From a halophilic archaeon (GTDB lineage Archaea; Halobacteriota; Halobacteria; Halobacteriales; Haladaptataceae): a DNA stretch of 64,000 nt. Made by a program: the position numbers and the translations under genes. The DNA lies in contig QNGA01000001.1 in assembly GCA_003298465.1 (NCBI GenBank), positions 1,674,001 through 1,738,000 of the forward strand, in the 5' to 3' direction. Positions 51,447 to 59,999 of the stretch are shown piece after piece. The notes under the pieces were generated by a model. It saw nothing but the letters and a program-made list of their open reading frames with translations. It made no database searches and had not been told where the DNA came from. The number at the start of each line of letters is the position of its first letter. Positions within the stretch are counted from its first letter, which is position 1.

Positions 51447-51939
51447 TCACTCACTCCACCGACTCTTCCTCCGAAAGCGGCAAAGTAGACGAAATCTGTA
51501 ACGTCAGTTTGAGACCTGAACAAGGTCGAACAGCGCGAGATCAGGTGGCCGAATTCGGCTGTTTCAGAGCCTCTATTGTCGGCCGGTCAGCTAAATCTTC
51601 CTTCGGAAGTTGCTCTTTCGTTCCTCAACCGGTGAACGATAACACAGTTCTATAGCCGTCTCGGGCACTAAACCGAAAAGTGACCTTGTGGCGACTGACG
51701 TCGGACGTACTAACTCCAATGCGCGTTCCTTCGCGCCCCCGCGCTGCCAACGAGCTTCGACGTATCAGCTCACTCACTGAAATATAATTCAACTAACACT
51801 TATTGCGCCTTACCATGACTGGTTCGGTGGAGATCGACACCCCATGAGGGTAGTCGTGGGGTCGTCCCTCCGCCGTTCACCGACGTGATCGGCTACACCG
51901 TCACACCCGAACAACGCCCAAATACACTACGAAACCACT
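51447..51939. other. Intergenic region containing repeat R3, right edge of the island
   Basis: 493 bp. It holds repeat R3 (51516-51677), then GC-poor sequence with AAATATAATTC near 51780 and a possible hairpin, ACCCCATGA (51839-51847) with TCGTGGGGT. No gene is supported. Confidence 0.5.
51516..51677 (+). repeat. aroQ-tail repeat copy R3 (right edge)
   Basis: CTGAACAAGGTCGAACAGCG (51516-51535) is identical to R2; here the stop is mutated (AGG-TGG), so it codes LNKVEQREIRW. About 130 bp downstream align with R1 almost end to end: GAATTC, GTTTCAGAGCCTCT, GCTCTTTCGTT, GGTGAACGAT, AACACAGTT, AGCCGT. On the minus strand 51609-51659 reads TAIELCYRSPVEERKSN, close to the peptide in R1. Likely the right junction. 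Confidence 0.85.
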
Positions 51940-52616
51940 ATGAAACGAACGTCACGAACGGAAGAACCAGTGGAGAGTGACCGAACGGCAACGGACGGGA
52001 ACCATCTCGACGTCGACCGTCGCCGACTTCTGAAGGCGGGCGTCGTTACGGCGAGCATTGCTGCCGCCGGAGGTGTCCCTGGAACTGCCAGAGGGCAATC
52101 GACCGGCTGGGACGATACCACGCTGACCGATCAGCTGGAAGTCGTTCGCGAGGCAACGCAGCCGTTCGAACAATTGGAGGCCATGGCCGAAGCCGGGTAC
52201 GTCAGTGCGCCGATTCCGCTCGTTTGTAGCGAGGGCCTTCACTTCGACAACGCTGCACTCTGGGAACAAGGCGAACTCGACCCCGAAAACCCACAGTCCC
52301 TCTTCTACATGGTCGACGAAAACGGGAAACTCAACCTCGGAGGCGCCGAATTCATCCTCCCTACCGAACTGGACGAGAACGACGATCCAAAGGTTCCCAA
52401 GCCCGATCTCTTCAACGACGAAAGCGAACCACTGGAGGGTGATCCGCTTCGAGGGACACCGGAGGAGGATGGATACTCATCGAAGATCCTGGAACGGGAA
52501 TGCACATCTGGGACCTGCACGTGTGGGTGCACGAACGGAACCCCGAAGGCGTGTTCAGCCTGCCGAATTCTCGGTTCTCTAACATGCCCGGTTGTGTCCC
52601 CCTCGACGAACTCTAA
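51940..52616 (+). pseudogene. Frameshifted Tat-exported protein gene
   Basis: The frame from ATG 51940 gives a Tat signal (DRRRLLKAGVVTASIAAAGG), then an acidic protein with LHFDNAALWEQGELDPENPQ and LNLGGAEFILPTELDENDD. Past about 52445-52480 that frame turns into a Cys/Arg-rich string to 52788. The frame one base back is good from there on: IEDPGTGMHIWDLHVWVHER, ending RFSNMPGCVPLDEL-stop (52614-52616). The two halves together match a secreted-protein family with an H-x-DLHVW motif and a final conserved Cys. A one-base loss near the repetitive GGAGGAGGATGG (52461-52472) explains it. Decay or a sequencing error; function unknown. Confidence 0.75.
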
Positions 52617-52678
52617 CTACAGTTGCGATCGGTATGCTCTCCGGAAGCAGGGGGCGGTTCAAGGCGAAAGCCTCGGGG

Positions 52679-53710
52679 TCAAGCCCCAAGGTGATCCACA
52701 CTGTGCCTTCCGCTCTCGCTTACGTCGACGACGTTCACGTTCTCGTCGAGCGTCAGTTCCAATTCGGCACCCTCATGCTGGAACGTAACTCGAACCCGGG
52801 GTGGATCTGTTGCGATGAGTTCATAGTCGATGTCCTCCTTGGGATCTACGTCTCGATATCGCGGTTGGAAACCCCCGCTGTCATCATCATCGTACTGGAG
52901 GGGAACCCCGTGGTCGGCGTAGAAGGCTATCACGGTGGGATGGTGCATGACCAGCCACGAGCACGATGGCACATACTCGCCGGAGGCCTTGCAGACGGGA
53001 CAGCGAAACCGAGCCATCACCTCGTACCGCCGGTCGCAATTTGGACATACCCCCTCGCCCTCGTGGTCGTCACAGACGTGCAGCCACCCCTCCATCGGGC
53101 CCGAGCACTCGGCACACACTCCTTCGACCGCGGATTGCAAGTTCCACGTTCCACTGACGAAGGCCGCATTGAGTAGCTCTTCGGGCTCCCGGTCGGTCAC
53201 GACGGCCGGATTGAGGTTCGCCCCTGCGAGCGTCCCCTCCGGAAACTGACCGCGGTTCCCGAATCGCCCTTCGCACTCGGTACAGACGTGAAAGAACGAC
53301 TCGTCGCGGTAGGTGACCGCCGTGGGCGCGCCACACACGGGACAGGCCCGGTCGACCTCGGTCGGGGGGAGTTCAGGGTTGTCGAGGCCCGCGCCCGCGA
53401 TGACCGATTGCACGAGCCGGAGACCGGAGTGCCGGAGTTCGTAGCCGTCGTCGGTCTGCCGGACGAAGTGCCCGACGAGTTGCGTGAGATGGTAGTTGAA
53501 CTGCGAGCCGTCGCGCATCCCGACGCGTTTGCGCAACTCCGCGAACGAGACGGCGTTCTCTGCTTCAAACGGTTCGTACGCCTCCCAGAGCGCCAGCAGG
53601 ATCGCCAGCCGGGTCTCGTTCCCCAAGACGGAGAAAGCCTCAGTCGCGCGTGGCCCGGCAGCGCCCGCCGCCGCCTCCAGTGGTGACTCGGTCGAATTCG
53701 ATTTGTCCAT
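52679..53710 (-). CDS. Haloarchaeal HTH regulator with zinc ribbons
   Basis: 343 residues from ATG 53710. A TATA box (minus strand TTTTATATCG, about 53732-53741) lies about 25 bp before this ATG, so the mRNA is leaderless and this start is preferred to upstream ATGs. Residues 20-105 are an ArsR-like winged HTH (ATEAFSVLGNETRLAILLAL, then QFNYHLTQLVGHFVRQTDDG). Several CxxC pairs follow (ACPVCGAPT, VCTECEG, GVCAECSG, VCPNCDRR, RCPVCKAS), then a C-terminal beta domain (RVRVTFQHEGAELELTLDEN). Divergent from the MEDS kinase gene, with repeats between. Signal unknown. Confidence 0.88.
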   Translation of the reverse strand: MDKSNSTESPLEAAAGAAGPRATEAFSVLGNETRLAILLALWEAYEPFEAENAVSFAELRKRVGMRDGSQFNYHLTQLVGHFVRQTDDGYELRHSGLRLVQSVIAGAGLDNPELPPTEVDRACPVCGAPTAVTYRDESFFHVCTECEGRFGNRGQFPEGTLAGANLNPAVVTDREPEELLNAAFVSGTWNLQSAVEGVCAECSGPMEGWLHVCDDHEGEGVCPNCDRRYEVMARFRCPVCKASGEYVPSCSWLVMHHPTVIAFYADHGVPLQYDDDDSGGFQPRYRDVDPKEDIDYELIATDPPRVRVTFQHEGAELELTLDENVNVVDVSESGRHSVDHLGA

Positions 53711-53750
53711 GTGGTACAGTAACATACACCACGATATAAAACGGAGGGGC

Positions 53751-53851
53751 GAGTGCTGAACACGCACTCTGTCTTCATCAGTAACGGAATGACCAACCTG
53801 GCTGGTGATGAAACCGGAGTGCTGAATACAGAGAATGTATTCATCACGAAC
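53751..53851. promoter_or_regulatory. Repeated elements between the HTH regulator and the MEDS kinase
   Basis: Two imperfect copies, 66 bp apart: GAGTGCTGAACACGCACTCT (53751-53770) continuing GTCTTCATCAGTAAC, and GAGTGCTGAATACAGAGAAT (53817-53836) continuing GTATTCATCACGAAC. A second pair, GTACAGTAAC, flanks the set at 53714-53723 and 53875-53884. Such spaced repeats between divergent genes are typical operators for a self-regulating protein. Confidence 0.5.
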
Positions 53852-53977
53852 TAATCCTGTCGTCGTCTAGTGAGTACAGTAACCTTATTCCGACCCAGCC
53901 ACTGGCTGCATACATAATGGGATACAGAATGGGAGAATCACGGGTTTGCGGTCACACAGTGAAGGGAGGGAATCTCC

Positions 53978-56812
53978 ATGAGTGAGCATGCACCCCCAAC
54001 CGCCGCTACTGGCGATCCTGTAACGCTCGAGACCGGACTCGAGGCGTTCCGGTCGAGCCCCGAGTTCCACGGTCCCGTCGAGGACCTCGACGGCCACGAC
54101 TGCAACGATCACTTCGCACAAATCTACGAGAGGCCCGCGGAGAAATTCGAGGCGGCCATTCCGTTCGTTCGCCACGGTCTCGACCAAGGTGAACGAATTG
54201 CGTACGTCGTCGACCAGAGCACCGAACCTGAAGTGCGGACGACGTTGCAGGACGCCGGCATCGACGTCGAGGCCGCGCTCGATTCGGGGGCACTGACGTT
54301 TTACACTGTCGACGAGACATACCTCCGGGACGGGTCGTTCGACCCCGACGAGATGATCCAGTTCTACGCCGACGCGACCGCCGAAGCCACCGAAGACTTC
54401 GAGGCGCTTCGGCTCGTCGCCGAGATGTCGTGGATCGAGGCCGACGACACCACGGTCGAGCAGTTGATGAAGTACGAGTCGAAGATCAACGATCTGTTCG
54501 ATACCGAGGACGTGCTCGCCATCTGTCAGTACGACCGCGACCTGTTTACACCGGAGGTCATCAACAACATCGTTCGGACCCACCCCCATCTCATCTACGA
54601 CGGGGCGGCCTGCCACAACTTCTACTATACGCCGCCCGAGGAACTGTTCGGCGACGATGACCTCGCCCGTGAGAACGAGCGGATGCTCTGGACGCTTCGC
54701 GAGCGCACCGAGGCGAAGACCGCACTCCAGCAGCGCGACCGATTCTTGGAGGACCTCTACACTATCACCGCAAGTCAAGACCGGTCGTTCGAGGAGAAAC
54801 TCCACGCCCTGTTCGACCTCGGATGCGAGCAGTTCGACATCGACTTCGGATTCCTCAACCGCGTCGACCCTGCCGACGACCATCTGGAGATCGAATACGC
54901 CAGTGGCGACCACGAGCACTACAAGGTCGGCGGCAAACTCCCACTGTCGGACACGTACTGTCAGGCCGCCGTGGACATCAAAGCGGCCGCGAGCATCACC
55001 GAGCCCGTCGCCGAGGGCTACGACGACCTCCCCGTCTACGAGGAGTTCGGCGTCGAAGGGTACCTCGGCACGTACATCCCGGTCGACGGCGGTTCCGACC
55101 GCACACTCGCGTTCGTCCCCGCCGATGACACCGAAACGGTATCCGTTTCCGAGAAGGACCGGATGTACCTCGAGCTGATAGGACAGTGGGTCGGCTACGA
55201 ACTCAACCGCCGCCAACGCGAGCGGTGCCTCCGAAAGTGCTACGAAATCACGTCCAATCCCGATTCGTCGTTCGAGGAGAAACTCGAGCAGTTACTTGAT
55301 GTGGGACGTGAGCAGTTTGGTGTCGAGATGGCCGGATTGAATCACCTTCCATCGTGGGACGGGCCGTTCCGACTGGAGAAGGGCATCGGTTTCGATGTCG
55401 ACCCCGACGAAGAGCTGTGGACCGACCCGGGTGTTGGGTGCTTCTGTCGGCAGACCATCGAGCAGGACGAACCGGTCGCGATGGCAGACGTCAGTGGCAC
55501 CGACTGGGCTGAGGACACGATTCACCAAGAGTTCGGCTTGACGAGCTATCTCGGCACCAGGGTGATGAGCGGCGCCGCTCCCTATGGAACGCTCTGGTTC
55601 GGGAGTGCGAACTCACGTGACCGTCCGTTCTCGGAAGCTGAACGGACGTTCATCGAGTTGATGGGCCAATGGGTGAGCTACGAACTCGAGCACCGCGAAC
55701 ACAAGCAGGACCAACAGGAACTGTACAGAATCACGGCCGACCGCGACCTCTCGACCGATGAGAAGATAGCGGAACTGCTGGAGTTGGGATGTGAACGGTT
55801 CGACCTGCCCGTGGGGATGCTGACCCGCAAGCGCGAGGAGGCGTTCGAAATCACGAAGATGCGCGGCTCTCATCCCGACCTCGATGAGGGGACGCTCACG
55901 CCGCCGCTGACCGACAACTACTGTCGCCGGGTCGTTAACACCGGGTCGACGGTCACCGTCGCCGACGCCGGGGAAGCGGGCTGGGATGGGGATGCCCTCT
56001 ACCACGAGTTCGGCCTCGATTGCTATGCCGGGGTACAACTGACCGTCGGCGACGAGGCCTACGGCACTATCTGCTTCACGGACTTGTCACCCCGAGACGT
56101 GGAGTTTACTGAGGCCGGGGAGACGTTCCTCGAGTTGATGGGGCAGTGTGTGAGTTACGAACTCGAACGCAATCACCGGGAAGCCCAACTCGAGCAGAAG
56201 ACCGACCGGCTCGAATCGTTTGCGAGTATGCTCGCACACGAACTTCGGAATCCCACCATGATCGGCCAGATGTACTGCCACGAACTTCCGGAGGACGCAG
56301 CCCCAGAGGCGGTTGGCTACATCACCGAGTCGTTCGACCGGATCGAGGACATGATCGACGTCCTGCTGCTACTCACCCGGGGTCGCGAGGCCGTCGACGA
56401 GTGCGCTCCGGTGGGGCCAGCGGACGTGGCCCGCGAGGCGTGGGAGACCGTGGAGACGCTCGACGCGACGCTCGACGTCGACCTCGACCGGACGATACGG
56501 ATCGACGAGACGTACGTCCGCCACCTGTTCCGGAACCTGCTCGAGAACGCCGTCGAACACGGTGGGAGCGACGTGACCGTCACCGTCGGCGATCTCGATG
56601 ACGGGTTCTACGTGGCCGACGACGGCGTTGGTATCCCGCCCGATGACCGCGACACGGTGTTCGACGAGGGATACACCACGGCCGCGGACAACGGTGGGAC
56701 CGGCCTCGGATTGGCGTTCGTCCAGAAGCTCGCCGAAGTGTACGATTGGGACGTTACAGTCACTGAAAGCGAGGCTGGTGGTGCCCGGTTCGAGTTCCGC
56801 AACGTTACGTAA
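53978..56812 (+). CDS. MEDS-GAF-GAF-GAF histidine kinase
   Basis: 944 residues. Residues 35-215 are a MEDS domain (HFAQIYERPAEKFEAAIPFV, then HNFYYTPPEELFG). Three GAF-type units follow (about 265-400, 415-560, 570-715), each starting with a similar FEEKL/DEKI helix and ending LMGQWVSYELE. Then HisKA with phospho-His 754 (MLAHELRNPTM) and a HATPase domain with N box LLENAVEHGG, G1 DDGVGIPP and G2 GGTGLGLAF. No membrane helix: a cytosolic sensor kinase. No response regulator gene is adjacent. The repeated GAF units look internally duplicated. The TATA-like TACATAATGG (about 53911-53920) fits. Confidence 0.92.
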   Translation: MSEHAPPTAATGDPVTLETGLEAFRSSPEFHGPVEDLDGHDCNDHFAQIYERPAEKFEAAIPFVRHGLDQGERIAYVVDQSTEPEVRTTLQDAGIDVEAALDSGALTFYTVDETYLRDGSFDPDEMIQFYADATAEATEDFEALRLVAEMSWIEADDTTVEQLMKYESKINDLFDTEDVLAICQYDRDLFTPEVINNIVRTHPHLIYDGAACHNFYYTPPEELFGDDDLARENERMLWTLRERTEAKTALQQRDRFLEDLYTITASQDRSFEEKLHALFDLGCEQFDIDFGFLNRVDPADDHLEIEYASGDHEHYKVGGKLPLSDTYCQAAVDIKAAASITEPVAEGYDDLPVYEEFGVEGYLGTYIPVDGGSDRTLAFVPADDTETVSVSEKDRMYLELIGQWVGYELNRRQRERCLRKCYEITSNPDSSFEEKLEQLLDVGREQFGVEMAGLNHLPSWDGPFRLEKGIGFDVDPDEELWTDPGVGCFCRQTIEQDEPVAMADVSGTDWAEDTIHQEFGLTSYLGTRVMSGAAPYGTLWFGSANSRDRPFSEAERTFIELMGQWVSYELEHREHKQDQQELYRITADRDLSTDEKIAELLELGCERFDLPVGMLTRKREEAFEITKMRGSHPDLDEGTLTPPLTDNYCRRVVNTGSTVTVADAGEAGWDGDALYHEFGLDCYAGVQLTVGDEAYGTICFTDLSPRDVEFTEAGETFLELMGQCVSYELERNHREAQLEQKTDRLESFASMLAHELRNPTMIGQMYCHELPEDAAPEAVGYITESFDRIEDMIDVLLLLTRGREAVDECAPVGPADVAREAWETVETLDATLDVDLDRTIRIDETYVRHLFRNLLENAVEHGGSDVTVTVGDLDDGFYVADDGVGIPPDDRDTVFDEGYTTAADNGGTGLGLAFVQKLAEVYDWDVTVTESEAGGARFEFRNVT

Positions 56813-57105
56813 CGGTAGCTGGTAATACGATTTCTTTATTCTGTCTACAGCCGTAACTGATTCGGCGGTTGTGGATTCTCGAGGTCGGTAGGATGCGGAG
56901 ATCTCAGTTCGCCCTCGCCGACGGGGCCTTCAGTCGAGCGGCCGGCCCGTAGTGGTGGACTACTGTCGTGCGGTTGTAGACCACCGACCGACCCGTGGAC
57001 CCCTCGTGGAGGTCACAGGCGACCTCGAATTCGCTTTCTGATCGACAGGCCATTTACCTGTGACGAACGTTAGTTGTTAACTCCTCGCACGGAGTAACGT
57101 AGTTT

Positions 57106-58644
57106 ATGAAACGCCCAGACGAGTCGTCGATCGCCGAATTCGACCGCGATACGTTCCGGGAACTGGGACACCGGACCGTGGACCTCATCGCCGACTACTA
57201 CGAGAGTATCGACGACCGCTCGGTCTACCCCCAGGCTCCCCCCGAGGAAATCGTCGAGGCGTTCGAAGAGCCCCTTCCGGAGGCGGGTGAAGACCCGGAA
57301 CTGATCCTGGACGCCGTCGAAGAGTTCGTCATCCCGTACGCGACCCACAACCCCTCGCCGCGGTACTTTGGCTTCGTGATGGGGTCGGGTACCCCGCTCG
57401 CTCCGCTGGCCGACGCCATCGCAGCGACGGTGAACATGAACACGGGCGGTTGGCACCCGGCACCGTCCGGGACGGAGGTCGAGCGCCGCTGCGTCCAGTG
57501 GCTGGCCGAGGCGATCGGATACTCACCCGATCCTGGCGGCCTGCTAACCAGCGGCGGGACGATGGCCAACTTCACCGCCCTTCTGGCCGCACTTCGCGAG
57601 CGTACCGATTACGAAACGACCGGTCCCGGGTTGCAGGAGACCGACCGACCACGGTACACGCTTTACATGGCCGATCACGAGGGCCACTCCAGCGTCGTCC
57701 GGGTCGCAGACATGCTGAATCTCGGACGCGACGCCGTCCGACGGGTGCCGAGCCACGACGACTTCACGATGGACGTGGCCGCTCTCGAACGGATGCTCGA
57801 AGCCGACCAAGCGAACGGCGACGAACCGTTCTGTGTCATCGGTCAGGCGGGCTCTATCAACGTGAGTGCGATCGACCCCCTCGAAGCACTCGCCGACGTC
57901 TGCGCGGAGCGTGACCTCTGGTTCCACGTCGATGGAGCCTGCGGGGCGGTGGGGGCGATGGTCCCCGAGTTCGAGTCGCGCTACGACGGGATGGAACGTG
58001 CCGACTCCGTGACGCTCGACCCACACAAATGGCTGTTCATCCCCTACGAATGCGGGGCGGTCCTCGTCCGCGATCAGGACGTACTCGCGAAGGCATTCGC
58101 GATGGATGCGTCGTATCTTCGGGGGTCGATCGCTGAGACACCGGAGGAGTTCGACTACTACGAGTTCGGACCGCAGATGTCGCGCGGGTTCCGTGCGCTG
58201 AAGCTCTGGATGACCCTGAAGCACTACGGACTGAACGGATACCGGACGCTGTTGCGCAAGAGCGTCGACTGTGCCGAGCATCTCGATGCACTCGTCCGCA
58301 CTCACGACGACTTCGCGACGGTGCAAGAACCGAATCTGTTCATCTACTCGTTCCGCTACGTCCCGGCAGACCTCCAGGAGGTGTTGGCCGACCCGCCGGC
58401 GGTCCCGCTGGCGCGGGTCCACCAGTACCTCGACGAACTCAACCAGCGCATCGCAGACGATGTCGTGCAGAGTGGGCTCGCGTTTCTCACGACCACGTCC
58501 ATCCACGACAGGCGCGCCCTCCGGATGTCGATTTGCAGCCACCGGACGACCGCCGAGGATATCGAGACGGTGTTCGACGGTCTGGCGGAAACCGGAGCGC
58601 GGTTGGACGAGGAGTGGCGTGAGAGTTCGAGCCTCCCTGTCTGA
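57106..58644 (+). CDS. PLP-dependent decarboxylase (aromatic amino acid decarboxylase type)
   Basis: 512 residues, full length for group II decarboxylases. YATHNPSPRYFGFVMGSGTP, LLTSGGTMANFTALLAAL and FHVDGACGAVGAM are family blocks; the PLP lysine is K308 in LDPHKWLFIP, and H191/H194 (DHEGHSS) stack on PLP. It removes CO2 from an amino acid such as tyrosine, tryptophan or glutamate. The C-terminus ends in a divergent SSSLPV. Single gene; a TATA-like box is unclear in the 293-bp upstream region. Confidence 0.92.
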   Translation: MKRPDESSIAEFDRDTFRELGHRTVDLIADYYESIDDRSVYPQAPPEEIVEAFEEPLPEAGEDPELILDAVEEFVIPYATHNPSPRYFGFVMGSGTPLAPLADAIAATVNMNTGGWHPAPSGTEVERRCVQWLAEAIGYSPDPGGLLTSGGTMANFTALLAALRERTDYETTGPGLQETDRPRYTLYMADHEGHSSVVRVADMLNLGRDAVRRVPSHDDFTMDVAALERMLEADQANGDEPFCVIGQAGSINVSAIDPLEALADVCAERDLWFHVDGACGAVGAMVPEFESRYDGMERADSVTLDPHKWLFIPYECGAVLVRDQDVLAKAFAMDASYLRGSIAETPEEFDYYEFGPQMSRGFRALKLWMTLKHYGLNGYRTLLRKSVDCAEHLDALVRTHDDFATVQEPNLFIYSFRYVPADLQEVLADPPAVPLARVHQYLDELNQRIADDVVQSGLAFLTTTSIHDRRALRMSICSHRTTAEDIETVFDGLAETGARLDEEWRESSSLPV

Positions 58645-58676
58645 CCGCGAACTAAGAGACCGGCTACTTCCTCGTG

Positions 58677-58826
58677 GGCCGTTCGGGTCCGGGACCGTGA
58701 CGTTCTCCGGGGCGAACGTCTCGATGGTAAAGCCGAGTTCGGTGGGGAACCACCGCCACGCGTCACGAATCGACCGTTCGGATTTCGGCCGCTCGACGAG
58801 GTCCGTGAATCCGTGCCCAAACGAGA
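58677..58826 (-). pseudogene. Decayed fragment of a FilR1-type regulator
   Basis: Minus-strand translation gives FTDLVERPKSERSIRDAWRW, then FPTELGFTIETFAPENVTVP and DPNGP. This aligns with residues LIDRVETEQTLRNVWQWLPS and GFTVEMVSDAVVTVAEVDDP of the intact regulator 60755-61588. There is no start codon or HTH before it and no sensor part after it, so only an internal piece of about 50 codons remains. It suggests loss of a second regulator beside the arsM-like gene. Confidence 0.6.
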
Positions 58827-58846
58827 GAGGAAACGTCGTTCGCTCC

Positions 58847-59617
58847 TTACTGCTTTCGAGCGACGAGCGAGATGCTCTTCACACCGTACTTCTGGCACGC
58901 TCCCTGTGCTTGCTCCGAGATGAACTCGTACTGCGGATTCTCCCTGAGTTCGACGTCGTCGAAGCCGGCGGTTTCGATCATCGACGTGTAGGCGTTGATC
59001 TGTTCAGCGCCACCGATGCACGCCGCCCAGAGGTCCGCGTTGGTCCTGATGCTGTCGGGCATCTCCGTCTCGCTGATGATGTCCGAGAGCGCCACCCGTC
59101 CGTCGGGTTCGAGTACCCGATTCGCCTCCTCGAAGACGCGCTCCTTCTCGGCGGAGAGGTTGATAACGCCGTTCGAGACCACGACATCGAACGACTCGTC
59201 CTCGAACGGCAGGTCCTCGATGTGGCCTTCCTCGAACGACACGCTTTCGATTCCGGCTTCGTCCCGGAGCCGCCTCGCTTTTTCCAGTTGCCCCTCGGTC
59301 ATGTCGATGCCGGTCACGCTCCCGGCATCGCCGACGCGGCGCTCGGCGACGAAGACGTCCATGCCGGAGCCACTGCCGAGATCGAGCACGCGGTCACCCT
59401 CTCGCAGGGCGGCGAGATCGAAGTGAAACCCCACCCCCGCGAACGACTCGACCGCGGGGTCGGGCACCTGGTCGAGTTCCGCCGCCGGATAACCGAGCTG
59501 TTCGGCCAGCGCGCGGCCCATCTCGAAGTGGTACTCGTCGCCGGGGGCCTCGGCAACGGCCCGGTACACGCCTTTCACTTGGCGTTCGAGGTCGACCGTG
59601 TCAAGTTTCTTTTCCAT
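58847..59617 (-). CDS. ArsM-like SAM-dependent methyltransferase
   Basis: 256 residues from ATG 59617. SAM motif I is VLDLGSGSGMDVFVAE, with GIDMTEGQLEKA as motif II; ISETEMPDSIRTNADLWAAC and EQINAYTSMIETAGF are the blocks of arsenite-methyltransferase-like enzymes. ArsM uses conserved cysteines for arsenite; Cys in WAACIGG and GACQKYGV are candidates but fewer than in the best-known ArsM, so the substrate could differ. A DUF1059 protein gene lies 20 bp upstream and is surely co-transcribed. Confidence 0.85.
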   Translation of the reverse strand: MEKKLDTVDLERQVKGVYRAVAEAPGDEYHFEMGRALAEQLGYPAAELDQVPDPAVESFAGVGFHFDLAALREGDRVLDLGSGSGMDVFVAERRVGDAGSVTGIDMTEGQLEKARRLRDEAGIESVSFEEGHIEDLPFEDESFDVVVSNGVINLSAEKERVFEEANRVLEPDGRVALSDIISETEMPDSIRTNADLWAACIGGAEQINAYTSMIETAGFDDVELRENPQYEFISEQAQGACQKYGVKSISLVARKQ

Positions 59618-59637
59618 CTGTGGTTGCTCTCGTCGCG

Positions 59638-59811
59638 TTACACGACCTGGAGATGGTCCTTCTGAAGCTCCTCGTCCGAGTATTCTCGCCCGTGAACGTC
59701 TTTCATGTGTCTCCTGGCCAGTTCGATCGCTTCCGCTTCGTTTTCTGATTGAATGATGAATCGGCAATCGGCTGCTGCCGCCTCACAATCGAGCTTGTGT
59801 GCTTTCGCCAT
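59638..59811 (-). CDS. DUF1059-family small protein
   Basis: 57 residues from ATG 59811: MAKAHKLDCEAAAADCRFII, then QSENEAEAIELARRHMKDVH and a charged tail. The two Cys in LDCEAAAADCRF and the HMKDVHG helix are the DUF1059 signature, a small family of unknown role often beside methyltransferases. First gene of the two-gene arsM-like operon; the gap to arsM is 20 bp. An upstream motif is shared with another promoter. Confidence 0.82.
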   Translation of the reverse strand: MAKAHKLDCEAAAADCRFIIQSENEAEAIELARRHMKDVHGREYSDEELQKDHLQVV

Positions 59812-59893
59812 CGATGTTGCCTCCCGGCGAGAGACGGTACGAGTGCATCGGTTAGATAGGTATTCCGTGACAGTCGAGCAGCGACTGCCCGCC

Positions 59894-59930
59894 TTGCAAC
59901 CGATGAAAGGGCGTCAACAGCTGCAAGCGG
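59894..59930. promoter_or_regulatory. Shared motif, copy A (upstream of the DUF1059-arsM operon)
   Basis: TTGCAACCGATGAAAG (59894-59909) is the reverse complement, with one mismatch, of the core CTTTCATCGGCTGCAA (60613-60628) upstream of the membrane-protein gene. Both are followed within 30 bp by CTGCAAGC. Copy A is about 85 bp upstream of the DUF1059 start. A candidate binding site for the FilR1-type regulator at 60755-61588. Confidence 0.45.
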
Positions 59931-59999
59931 GTAGTCCGTCTGCTCGTGAAAGTACAGCTTATCGTCGACCGTGCAACTGATAAAACCGGGAAGGAAGCG

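Noticed and set aside
42900..51700. Integrase, transposase or phage gene inside the island
   Set aside because: I looked at all frames between the repeats and found none; this absence is part of the finding.
52500..52788. Cys-rich peptide at the end of the 51940 frame, at first taken for a halocin-like tail
   Set aside because: The neighbouring frame carries a conserved, sensible protein end with a stop at 52616; the Cys string is a frameshift product.
56904..57053. 49-codon minus-strand frame beginning MACRSESEFEVACDLHEG between the kinase and decarboxylase genes
   Set aside because: Has two Cys and two His and could be a small zinc protein, but no promoter, ribosome site or family match supports it.
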